This document shows positions 1-7,566 of a DNA stretch of 20,051 nt, piece after piece. The DNA is taken from the NCBI GenBank assembly GCA_001839685.1, contig MLAK01001332.1, forward strand, positions 1 through 20,051, read 5' to 3'. Origin of the DNA: Tritrichomonas foetus. Its lineage: Eukaryota; Parabasalia; Tritrichomonadida; Tritrichomonadidae. Under the pieces are notes generated by a model. The model did not search any database, was not told where the DNA came from, and saw nothing but the letters and a program-made list of their open reading frames with translations. The stretch's first letter is position 1; the number at the start of each line of letters is the position of its first letter. Position numbers and translations under genes: made by a program.

Positions 1-2
1 AC

Positions 3-57
3 AAAGGTTTATGGGATGGTCCCACAAAATCTTTGGGGGACCATTTTGTAAACCTTT
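3..57 (+). repeat. Near-perfect foldback hairpin at left edge
   Basis: Bases 3-28 pair with 32-57 around a 3-base loop (29-31). The outer 9 bp (3-11 with 49-57) are perfect. Bases 12-15 pair with 45-48 only through G-U wobbles if the plus strand is read as RNA. Bases 16-23 with 37-44 are perfect. There is one mismatch (24 with 36), then four closing pairs. The minus-strand transcript would have A-C mismatches at the four wobble positions, so the fold favours a plus-strand RNA. It could be a small-RNA precursor, a decayed MITE or transposon end, or a chance foldback at a contig edge. No flanking transposase gene is visible. Confidence 0.6.
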
Positions 58-549
58 CATATAGGAGGATTATTGATGTCTTTTATCATTTATCTGCATG
101 TAACTCATGAATCTTTCATTAATACCAATATTATTAGTTTTTTGGAAAATATTTGAAGCACTATTGATTATTTTGTGAATCGTTTCAATGGAAAATTTGA
201 AGTATTATTGAATGCAAGTTTTGAAAGATCAAGCGATAAATCATTTGCTATTCAAAAAATTAAGCTGAATTCGTAGTTAAAAAAAATAGAGTTTATAGTC
301 CAATGCATATATAAAATGACATTTGGAATGATTTTATATCGATATCTGATTTAAGTCAACTGATATTAAAAAAAATTAAGCTGAATGAAAATTATGTCAG
401 ATAGATAAAGATGGAAAACAAGAATACATACAAGTTTTCATTTGATAAAATTAAGCATTTCGATCATTAACCGAAATTTTAGCGAAAATCATCAATTTTT
501 ATGATTCGATTGAGTGTTTTCATCTCAAAAAAAGAAAGACAGAAAAAAT
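58..549. other. Gene-free AT-rich region left of the tRNA
   Basis: I find no convincing coding region here. It contains a 17-base direct repeat (AAAAAATTAAGCTGAAT) at 254-270 and 370-386. A looser pair of TTTGAAG-(C/T)A-TATTGA-like phrases lies around 150-210. A related AAAATTAAGC phrase occurs near 447. The right end carries the Pol III terminator of the minus-strand tRNA. Confidence 0.5.
543..548 (-). terminator. RNA polymerase III terminator (T6) of tRNA-Leu
   Basis: On the minus strand a run of six T residues begins one base after the last tRNA base. Such a run is the standard Pol III stop signal, and its position and strand match the tRNA-Leu gene. Confidence 0.8.
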
Positions 550-628
550 GGTTGCTGTGGGGTTCGAACCCACGCCCTCTCGGACCAGTGCCTTAAACTG
601 GCGCCTTGGACCACTCGGCCAAACAACC
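550..628 (-). tRNA. tRNA-Leu (anticodon AAG)
   Basis: The minus strand folds as a class II tRNA of 79 bases. The acceptor stem GGTTGTT pairs with AGCAACC (one G-U). The D-arm carries GCCGAGTGGTCCAAGGC. The anticodon stem CCAGT/ACTGG encloses the loop TTAAGGC, giving anticodon AAG (Leu, CUU; A34 probably becomes inosine, which would also read CUC). A short extra arm follows, then the T-arm GTGGG-TTCGAAC-CCCAC. The internal A box (TGGCCGAGTGG) and B box (GGTTCGAACC) are intact. No intron is present and the CCA end is not encoded, as expected for a eukaryotic nuclear tRNA. Confidence 0.95.
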
Positions 629-710
629 TGTTCATCTTCTCAAATATTTTTTTAACCGCCTATTAAATAAAGATGTATTCCCACCAATTTGAAATTTTTT
701 GTCGAATTCA

Positions 711-2279
711 ATGAATAAAAATCTCCAAGTTGAATTGTTTTATCGAAGCAATGTCGGAGATACAACTAAAGTCATTAAAATAAACAACAAAACAACTGTT
801 AAGATCTTAAAAAGTGAAATTGAAAATACTATTTTTGAGTTCCAATCAAATCCTTTCATTCTTCTTCCAAACAGCCAATCTATTCAATGTGAGGCATTAA
901 ATGATGATTTGAAACTAATTGATTTGCTGCCATCAGGCACACTTAAATTGAAAGCTCTACCATTGATCATTGATGTATACATAAAAATTGGAGAAGTCAC
1001 AAAAATTGTTCCTGTTCATGTCACTAAACCAATAAATGAAATTCTGAAAGACCTGAAAAATAATGATCATCCATCTCGAAATGTTTTTGCGTTTAAAAAT
1101 CAAGAAAATATTTTTTCTGTCTGCTGTTCAACTTTGCCATTATGTGCCCATGAGTGGTGGTATGATGAACTATTCTTAATTAGAAGATTATATCGAGATG
1201 ATCAAAGTATTGCCATTGATGAAGATTATCGGAACTTCCTTATAAAAAACGCGAATTTTGCAGTAGAAAATGGACTCTCTGGATATTCAATTGATATTTG
1301 GGCAAAACTGGCTGCCTTTAGAATTATTGCTGATCATTCATCCCATATGCTTACTCAAGAAAAAACTTCATCATTGAAATCATACATTCAAGAAAATTTA
1401 TCGAAATATGTCTCGCCTTATGTTTTAAATGATGGAAATTTAATTCCTCAAATTATTCACTATTATAATTGTTACCATACAATGGATCAATCAACTGCTT
1501 TATTGCAATATATAAAAGAATCATCGGAAAATGGATGTCAGTGCGCTTATGTTGAATCTGTTAAATTTGGTGTTAAATCAGCAATTCAAATGTTTGTCAA
1601 TCGCTTTATTTTCATCTCTCCGTCGAATATAAAAATATTTAAGAAATATGGATATAAAGAAAAACATAGTAAAAAGTTTCGAGATATTTTAGAATGTGAT
1701 TTTGAGAATCAGCATACTCTCAAGATTACATTCAAAGAAAATGAAGCTTGGTTAATTTCACATAAAAATACTTCGAAACTGAAACGACTTATGACAGTAT
1801 TGAAAACTATATCAGTCGTGAGTGAGGCTGAGCCGCAAACTGTCAAAAGAATAAATTCAATTCATGGTGAGTTTATCGGTGATTTTCATCCTAATTTGAA
1901 CAGTGTTTCAAAATTCGAGTTTTCTGGAAATGAAGAGGAAAGCTTGATAAAGAAGGAAAGAGAAACAGTTAAGTACTCAAAAATTATTATTCCTGAAGGC
2001 GACCCTAATGAAAAAATTGATTTTGTTAAAGATTCAATCAAAGTTATTAAAATTGTAAAGGATGTTGAAATATGTGATGACAATAATAAGAATGACAATA
2101 TTGAAATTAATATTGAAAAGTTTTTCTCATTTGACAAAGATGAAGGATGGAAGAAAAATCCTTTCGCTTTATTTCTTCTTGTTTTAATTGCATTTGATAT
2201 TATTAAAATTGTTTTTCATTATTATCTTTTAATTGTTTTGTCAAAACCTTTTTCTTTGAAATTGAACATAATGAAATGA
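711..2279 (+). CDS. Talin-head-like FERM protein with C-terminal hydrophobic tail
   Basis: This 522-residue protein is read from ATG 711; the frame is open to TTG 699 but contains no earlier ATG. It resembles a talin/kindlin head. Two ubiquitin-like lobes (F0 about 4-82, F1 about 83-145) come first. An all-helical F2 lobe follows (about 147-260), with a DELFLIRRLYRDD stretch matching the start of the talin F2 and an ENLSKYVSPYV stretch matching the talin FLPKEY region. An F3/PTB-like lobe covers about 275-370. FERM heads of this kind bind integrin-like tails and acidic lipids beneath the plasma membrane. The talin rod and I/LWEQ actin-binding domain are absent. Instead there is a charged linker (about 375-480) and a strongly hydrophobic stretch (about 483-511) near the end, suggesting a tail anchor. 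The gene converges on the pseudo-cyclase gene, and no strict initiator motif is visible upstream. The fold is moderately sure and the cellular role is inferred. Confidence 0.75.
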   Translation: MNKNLQVELFYRSNVGDTTKVIKINNKTTVKILKSEIENTIFEFQSNPFILLPNSQSIQCEALNDDLKLIDLLPSGTLKLKALPLIIDVYIKIGEVTKIVPVHVTKPINEILKDLKNNDHPSRNVFAFKNQENIFSVCCSTLPLCAHEWWYDELFLIRRLYRDDQSIAIDEDYRNFLIKNANFAVENGLSGYSIDIWAKLAAFRIIADHSSHMLTQEKTSSLKSYIQENLSKYVSPYVLNDGNLIPQIIHYYNCYHTMDQSTALLQYIKESSENGCQCAYVESVKFGVKSAIQMFVNRFIFISPSNIKIFKKYGYKEKHSKKFRDILECDFENQHTLKITFKENEAWLISHKNTSKLKRLMTVLKTISVVSEAEPQTVKRINSIHGEFIGDFHPNLNSVSKFEFSGNEEESLIKKERETVKYSKIIIPEGDPNEKIDFVKDSIKVIKIVKDVEICDDNNKNDNIEINIEKFFSFDKDEGWKKNPFALFLLVLIAFDIIKIVFHYYLLIVLSKPFSLKLNIMK

Positions 2280-2422
2280 ATCAAGATGAAATTCATGAAA
2301 AATTAAAACCGAATAGAAATTCTATAATATTTTAATATGAATGATTTATTTTTATTTAATTATAATAACATCAATATACATAAATGAATTTGTTTGATCG
2401 GATTACTTTCATTTTTTTCATA

Positions 2423-4393
2423 TTAGTGATCTGTGCTGATCAAATAAGTCACAACTTTTCCATATTTAAGTAATGGAACTTCACCTCTTTCTCGAATTTG
2501 ATGCTTTCCACCATAAATTAGCTCATAAACCGAACGTGTGATATGAATAGAATCAGGAACACCACAATAGGCCATTTCCTGTGCCATTTCTACTGGTGAT
2601 CCATAAATTTCAAACAGAGGGCTTTCTAATTTTACAACACAACAAATAAGTGGCCCACCAGAGGAGATTCCCATTTGAATTTCAATTTTTTCATTTTTCA
2701 GTTCTTGGAAAACTTCTGATGAATAGTCTGTAATTTCTCTTGCATGAGCTTCAGAAATGTTAACTTCAGCGAAAATTCCAGCTACTGCCATAAAACAATT
2801 TCCAATTGAATAAACAACACTTATGTTAGTTTTAAGAAGTGATTTCTTTTCCATTATTTCTTTTATTTTGGCTGAATCTTCGATATTTTTCACATAGACT
2901 GAAAGAACTGTTGCAGAAGAAACTAAAAATGAAACTTCTTGATTATCAACTGTTTTTTCGATGACTTGTTTTGGAAAGATTTGAACCAATATTTCATTCA
3001 AGATCTTCTTCTGTTCTTCGATTTGATCAATAGTATGAACAATTTCTGAAATGTCTGTGATTACAATTGCTGATTCTATTTCATTTACTTGAGTAACAGC
3101 AACGTTCCAATTTCTATTACCGTAAAACAAATTCTCTTTTTCGTCTTGGAATTCATTTGGAATGATAGAAACATCGCCAATGATTTCATGTGCAATTTTA
3201 TTAATTGCTACAATTTCCTTCTTTTTATTAACAACAATGATTCCATCAGTGAATTCTTTAAATAAACTTTCATAAACTTGAGAATCACTCAAAACATCAC
3301 TACCATCAGATGAAAAGTCGCCAGACATGATTTTCATGATAGCATTCGATCGCATTAAAATATCACTTTGTATATAAAGGAAGCATTTTAACATGTTTTT
3401 AATTTGATCATTTATAACACGGCTAATATATTGGAAAAGAATACATAAAGCAATTGAAAATATAGTAATTGCAGAAGCCCATAAAAGATAAGTCATGAAG
3501 GTTGCCTTCGAATATGAATTGATTGTATCATCATAATCTAAGAATAAAGGATTAAAGAAGTTCATGTAAAGATGGCTCATAATCATATGCCAGGGTTGTA
3601 CAAAAACGTTTGCTTGAATATCAATTGGATTTCCAAGGAGTGTATAAATTCGAAAAGCACGTTGAACATAAGCAAGAAGTAATAAGAATATTGAATCATT
3701 TGGATAACACTTATATATGTCATGATCGTTTAATTGATGGAAATCACCAACTTCACAATTAAACTGATTTAGACTGTTGTAAATATGGCCAATATATTTA
3801 CCAATTGGTGCACGACCTTCAGTAACATTTCTGAAAACTAGTTCACTAAACGATTCTAAGGAAGATTCGATCATTGTTTCACAATTCTTGGTAACAATAT
3901 CGGACCAATTGGTAATTGTATCATTATAGCCATTTTCAATAGATGCCATAATCATTTCATATGAAACTGCATCCATTGCTCTGATAAATGATCTTGCAAC
4001 AAGTCGAATTTGCATATAACTTTCTCTGTACTTGACCATTGCATCATTAAGTGATATGTAAATTAAAACCATAACTAAAAATAGTTGGAATATAAAGAAA
4101 AACAAGAAGACATTAAATTTGACATTCAACATATTGATTGAAGTTCCTTTTCCACTTCTAAAGACAGCAATTGCTTTTTGTTCTTTAGAATTACTGATTA
4201 GAGCAGCTTCTTCATTGTTTGATTCGGTAATTTTTCGCTTGTTATCCAATTTTTCTATAACTTTAGATATAGTTGCTTTGGGAATTTTCGCAAAGCAATC
4301 GTATACTGTTTTTTCATTGTTGCCTATCCATCTTGTCATGAAAATAGCAAGAATGGTATATAGTATTATACATATGACAAAAGCAGCAAACAT
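2423..4393 (-). CDS. C-terminal part of multi-membrane PAS/pseudo-cyclase protein (downstream of in-frame TGA)
   Basis: These 656 codons lie in the same frame as the reading frame ending at 4430. They are separated from it only by one TGA and 12 open codons, so they are most simply the C-terminal part of that gene. Numbering from ATG 4393, membrane segments lie near 1-20, 92-115 and 298-323, with an extracellular-type loop between the last two. A PAS-like domain (about 372-450) and a short helical linker lead into a class III cyclase-homology domain (about 487-625). The fold is recognisable from IGNCFMAVAG and MGISSGG. The first metal Asp is Tyr500 (TVLSVYV against the usual TV.F.DIV), the second is Asn532 (GN for GD), and the later D-x-x-N-x-x-x-R signature reads S599, E602, E606. 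This domain is very unlikely to make cAMP or cGMP. The ATG could start a separate protein, and a TCACA motif sits 30 bases upstream, but continuity of frame argues for one broken or read-through gene. Confidence 0.75.
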   Translation of the reverse strand: MFAAFVICIILYTILAIFMTRWIGNNEKTVYDCFAKIPKATISKVIEKLDNKRKITESNNEEAALISNSKEQKAIAVFRSGKGTSINMLNVKFNVFLFFFIFQLFLVMVLIYISLNDAMVKYRESYMQIRLVARSFIRAMDAVSYEMIMASIENGYNDTITNWSDIVTKNCETMIESSLESFSELVFRNVTEGRAPIGKYIGHIYNSLNQFNCEVGDFHQLNDHDIYKCYPNDSIFLLLLAYVQRAFRIYTLLGNPIDIQANVFVQPWHMIMSHLYMNFFNPLFLDYDDTINSYSKATFMTYLLWASAITIFSIALCILFQYISRVINDQIKNMLKCFLYIQSDILMRSNAIMKIMSGDFSSDGSDVLSDSQVYESLFKEFTDGIIVVNKKKEIVAINKIAHEIIGDVSIIPNEFQDEKENLFYGNRNWNVAVTQVNEIESAIVITDISEIVHTIDQIEEQKKILNEILVQIFPKQVIEKTVDNQEVSFLVSSATVLSVYVKNIEDSAKIKEIMEKKSLLKTNISVVYSIGNCFMAVAGIFAEVNISEAHAREITDYSSEVFQELKNEKIEIQMGISSGGPLICCVVKLESPLFEIYGSPVEMAQEMAYCGVPDSIHITRSVYELIYGGKHQIRERGEVPLLKYGKVVTYLISTDH

Positions 4394-4429
4394 AAAGTAA
4401 CTTAGATAATTTTGGAATAAATGTGATGT

Positions 4430-4432
4430 TCA
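4430..4432 (-). other. In-frame TGA interrupting the cyclase-family gene
   Basis: The codon after Ile831 of the upstream half is TGA. The next codons stay open in the same frame (Thr-Ser-His-Leu-Phe-Gln-Asn-Tyr-Leu-Ser-Tyr-Phe) and run into Met at 4393 and the following membrane helix. Without this codon the product would be about 1500 residues. There is no intron-like GTAYGT or ACTAAC motif at the junction. TGA is the normal stop of the FERM gene (2277-2279) and of the gene ending at 8931, so reassignment of the code is not supported. Confidence 0.85.
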
Positions 4433-6925
4433 AATGATATAATTTTCAATAACCGTGCACATTTCCAGGATGGTATCTGAAAGATTTTGGGCATTAGCAA
4501 CTAATGATCCAAATAAACCCATTCCCACAAAGTCCCAGAATTTGTTAGCCTCAAGATTGGCTAAATGAATGCAACGTTTAGAGAAATCCATTAATTGTTG
4601 ATGTGGACTAGCTGGACTGAGTTGCCGAGTCGTATTACTAGTATACTCATAATTCAAGTGACTAGATTCGAAAAACATATCTCTTACTTGTTTCAATGCA
4701 GGAATTTCAATAAAATCAAACATTCGCTCATAATCTTCTGAAATATCGATGATATGAGAAGCAAAATATTCTATTTGTTCTGTAGATGAGCATGTTCCAC
4801 CAATATTTTCTTTATTTGTTGTATAATTAAACATAGCTTCATTGCATTCATTCTTAATAATTCCAATATTTTCAAGAAAGATTCGAAAAGTCAATCCATA
4901 TGAAATTTTAATTTCCATATTCAAATATAATGAACTTGTGAAGACATTAGCAGGAATTATAATCTTACTTAACAGAGATGGAATTACATAAATTGATGCC
5001 CATAAACATAATAAACTAATAATTGTGTAAAACATCACAAAAACTCTGATAAAACCTGCTGAAGGTGAACGAACTTGTGAAATGATTTCTTTTATATATT
5101 TTAAGATTTCCAAATTTTCTGCGAATTCATGATCTTCTTCATTAAAGACATTCATTTCATCTTTATCACTTGAATAAATACTAACATAATCTGCTTGATG
5201 AGTAAATCTTCCTTGTGATAAATGTGGTACTGATGGAAACTGAATGAAGGCTGCAATTTGAACTGAATCGGAATTTAAGAATTTGCCTTTTGATAAATGG
5301 TCTGCTTCATTTTGCATTTCCTCAGCAAGTTGTGGATCTCGCATTATATCTTGTGCAATCGAAGCGCATAATGATGTTGCGTAAGGTGAATTCGGATGAT
5401 AATTTCGAAAGTTTGCAAAGGCTCTTTGTATTTCCATATAAGGTTCATCAAATCTCCTGAAATAACTTCCAAGATCACGAGTTGAGCCTTCAAGAACAGC
5501 TTCCCAAATCATTCTAAGCCTTAATTTGCACGTTGTTACGAGTTGGTTGGCAGCTTCTATTTCACGTTTTAATTCTGGTCGTAAAGTTGCATCACGTTTC
5601 AAAAGAATCATCTGAATTTGTTTCATTACAGATTTATATCGCATTGTATGTTGTTTATTTCGTTTCAGAGAAATATAAATGTGTTGAAGTTGAGAAGATT
5701 CTTCTGGATACATCGAAATGAATTTGGCGAAAAGCATTAATGCTCGTTGCTCTTCTGGAAATTCACGACAATAATCTATAAAAATTTGGAAATTGATGCA
5801 ATATGGATGATTATTTTTGAAACCAATAAAAGAACTTTTAGCGAAATCTAAATAACGTTTAAAATTGACAATATTTCCTGGATCATCATGAATAGAATCA
5901 ATTGTAGCTAAAACTTTGGCATCTCTTCGTTTTTGTTCAATATAAAATACAACAAAATAAAGCAATCCTAAACAAAAATCAACTATTATGAACCAGATAC
6001 CCATTCGAGAATTCAAACAATAAAGAATCAATGCAAGAATTGAATTAGACCAGCCGACGCATGAAACAGTTTTGAATAATAATAGATCAAAATCATCAAT
6101 AATCATTCCTAGTATATCAAAAATAGCATAGTGAACTGTCTGTAAACATATATTAATGACCATTAAAATGATACGAACTATATGTGCATTATCTAAATTA
6201 CATGATAATTCTTGAATAAAGCAAATGATGGTCATTACGATTACACTTTTTGGCTGACAACTAATATCGATAGTTGGAATAGATGTTGATACAAAGGTAA
6301 CACATGCAGCATTAATCAAATTATTAATATACAAATTAACAACAAGTACAATTATTAGCATAGTTGTTAATGCAATCAGATAAGGTGTTGGAGTTACATC
6401 ACTATCATTCACAAAATTTCCAATAAGATGACCAAGATTACATCCCATCATTGGATAAATAATAAATTCAACGCTCGATGTAATAAAACTCCAAAAATGG
6501 ACTAGTTTTTGAGAGAGTGTTCCTTTTTGTCGAAAAATTATCGACATAACGATTTCCATCGGAACGATATATATAGTCAATGCTAATGAAATCCATCCAA
6601 AGATAGTATACGAATAAAATGATGTGTTTTGTGGCCATGGTCTAAAAACAATAGATAAAATATCGCCGGTTTTATATTCGAGGGTGCCTGGCACCCATAA
6701 TTTCTTATTTCCGAAGAACAGGGAAACAAAAAGGATCTGAAGAAGGCGAATCACGCTGACAATCGAATGCAGCGATTTTTGAAGCGGCATCGAAGATATT
6801 AAATATGCGACTAATCTGCTGAATCGATTACGGAAAATAATAACTGGTGACTTTTTGATAAATTTGGAAGCGAGCTTTTTCGAAGCAGAGTTAGTGGAAT
6901 TGACCGAGTTTTCGTTGAGATTCAT
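4430..6925 (-). CDS. N-terminal part of large multi-membrane cyclase-family protein
   Basis: These 831 codons start at ATG 6925. The layout matches the N-terminal part of the large polytopic adenylate/guanylate-cyclase-like proteins expanded in trichomonads. A basic N-tail comes first, then about eight hydrophobic segments (near 52-72, 104-130, 142-168, 180-212, 226-240, 248-276, 283-304 and 308-329). A long soluble helical region follows (about 330-620), then another membrane segment (about 624-657) and a loop with Asn-rich and Cys-containing stretches (about 660-830). The frame then meets TGA at 4430-4432, just before the next membrane helix. The enzyme-homology domain lies beyond the TGA. 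If the stop is real, this half would be a sensor/membrane fragment without PAS or cyclase-homology domains. It is divergent with the gene starting at 7567 and shares a 640-base intergenic region with it. Confidence 0.75.
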   Translation of the reverse strand: MNLNENSVNSTNSASKKLASKFIKKSPVIIFRNRFSRLVAYLISSMPLQKSLHSIVSVIRLLQILFVSLFFGNKKLWVPGTLEYKTGDILSIVFRPWPQNTSFYSYTIFGWISLALTIYIVPMEIVMSIIFRQKGTLSQKLVHFWSFITSSVEFIIYPMMGCNLGHLIGNFVNDSDVTPTPYLIALTTMLIIVLVVNLYINNLINAACVTFVSTSIPTIDISCQPKSVIVMTIICFIQELSCNLDNAHIVRIILMVINICLQTVHYAIFDILGMIIDDFDLLLFKTVSCVGWSNSILALILYCLNSRMGIWFIIVDFCLGLLYFVVFYIEQKRRDAKVLATIDSIHDDPGNIVNFKRYLDFAKSSFIGFKNNHPYCINFQIFIDYCREFPEEQRALMLFAKFISMYPEESSQLQHIYISLKRNKQHTMRYKSVMKQIQMILLKRDATLRPELKREIEAANQLVTTCKLRLRMIWEAVLEGSTRDLGSYFRRFDEPYMEIQRAFANFRNYHPNSPYATSLCASIAQDIMRDPQLAEEMQNEADHLSKGKFLNSDSVQIAAFIQFPSVPHLSQGRFTHQADYVSIYSSDKDEMNVFNEEDHEFAENLEILKYIKEIISQVRSPSAGFIRVFVMFYTIISLLCLWASIYVIPSLLSKIIIPANVFTSSLYLNMEIKISYGLTFRIFLENIGIIKNECNEAMFNYTTNKENIGGTCSSTEQIEYFASHIIDISEDYERMFDFIEIPALKQVRDMFFESSHLNYEYTSNTTRQLSPASPHQQLMDFSKRCIHLANLEANKFWDFVGMGLFGSLVANAQNLSDTILEMCTVIENYII

Positions 6926-7566
6926 CCCATAAAATTAGAAAGAAAAAATGCTCTTTACCTAATGTTTTATTCAATTTCGAGAAATTTGAAACAACTTTTT
7001 CATAGTTACCCAGAAATCAATGATATAAAATGTTCAGAATTTTCATAACAAAAAAACAAATTATTTCAAATATTTGAATATTTTTCAGAAAGTTATTGAA
7101 GTAGTTCACTATTTTCTGAGAGAGAAAAAATAACCTCGTTAATTCGTTTTTCTCATTGAAGAAACATTTTCATTAAAAATAAATCTGTAATATCACCGAA
7201 ATTGAAACAATGTGTTAAATAATGGCGTTTACTCTACAGCTTGGTTCAATCACATTATATTGTGGGGAAAAGAAAAATACCGATAAACTCAATCTAATTT
7301 TAATAAAAATATTCACTCTACTATTATTAAACCCAAAAAACTATTTTAGCCTTTCTTTTTCATCACTTTTCCTTACAATTATCACTATTTTCATGTTGAT
7401 AAGGATAAAGAAATTTTCCTATTGTGAATATGTTATTCATCGTATATAATATTTTTTAACATAATCCAATCAAAGATCTAGTCTGATAAGACTTTGTCAT
7501 CAAAGTAATTTGTCAACATTTGTCAACAATGTGATTTGTCAACATTTGTCAGCAAATCCATCAATA
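6926..7566. other. Divergent intergenic region, no gene seen
   Basis: This 640-base AT-rich spacer lies between the minus-strand cyclase-family gene and the plus-strand gene at 7567 and should hold both promoters. I see no strict TCA(C/T)(T/A) initiator close to ATG 6925. A 75-codon frame at 7222-7449 is low-complexity and was not accepted. The only organised sequence is the TTTGTCA array at 7493-7551. Confidence 0.4.
7493..7551 (+). promoter_or_regulatory. Phased TTTGTCA array just before ATG 7567
   Basis: Five exact TTTGTCA copies start at 7493, 7509, 7519, 7535 and 7545. The spacings are 16, 10, 16 and 10 bases, so the array has a 26-base period with two heptamers per unit about one helical turn apart. 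The unit 7509-7525 repeats exactly at 7535-7551. The array ends 15 bases before the start codon, where trichomonad core promoters and 5' ends lie. A regulator-binding or start-site role is inferred; a simple tandem duplication is the alternative. Confidence 0.45.

Noticed and set aside
1..60. Terminal inverted repeat of an intact transposon
   Set aside because: The palindrome folds on itself with a 3-base loop and no partner repeat or transposase gene is visible in the window.
699..710. Extension of the FERM reading frame to TTG 699
   Set aside because: TTG is not expected as a start in these eukaryotes; ATG 711 is the first ATG.
4394..4432. Intron spanning the TGA in the cyclase-family gene
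   Set aside because: No GTAYGT or ACTAAC-type signals at or near the junction, and the bases on both sides of the TGA encode plausible residues in frame.
7222..7449. 75-codon plus-strand frame in the divergent spacer
   Set aside because: Composition follows AT-rich DNA, with no recognisable motif and no supporting promoter; chance frames of this size are expected.
7510..7566. Extension of the unknown protein's frame to TTG 7510
   Set aside because: No ATG in that stretch, and it only translates the TTTGTCA array.
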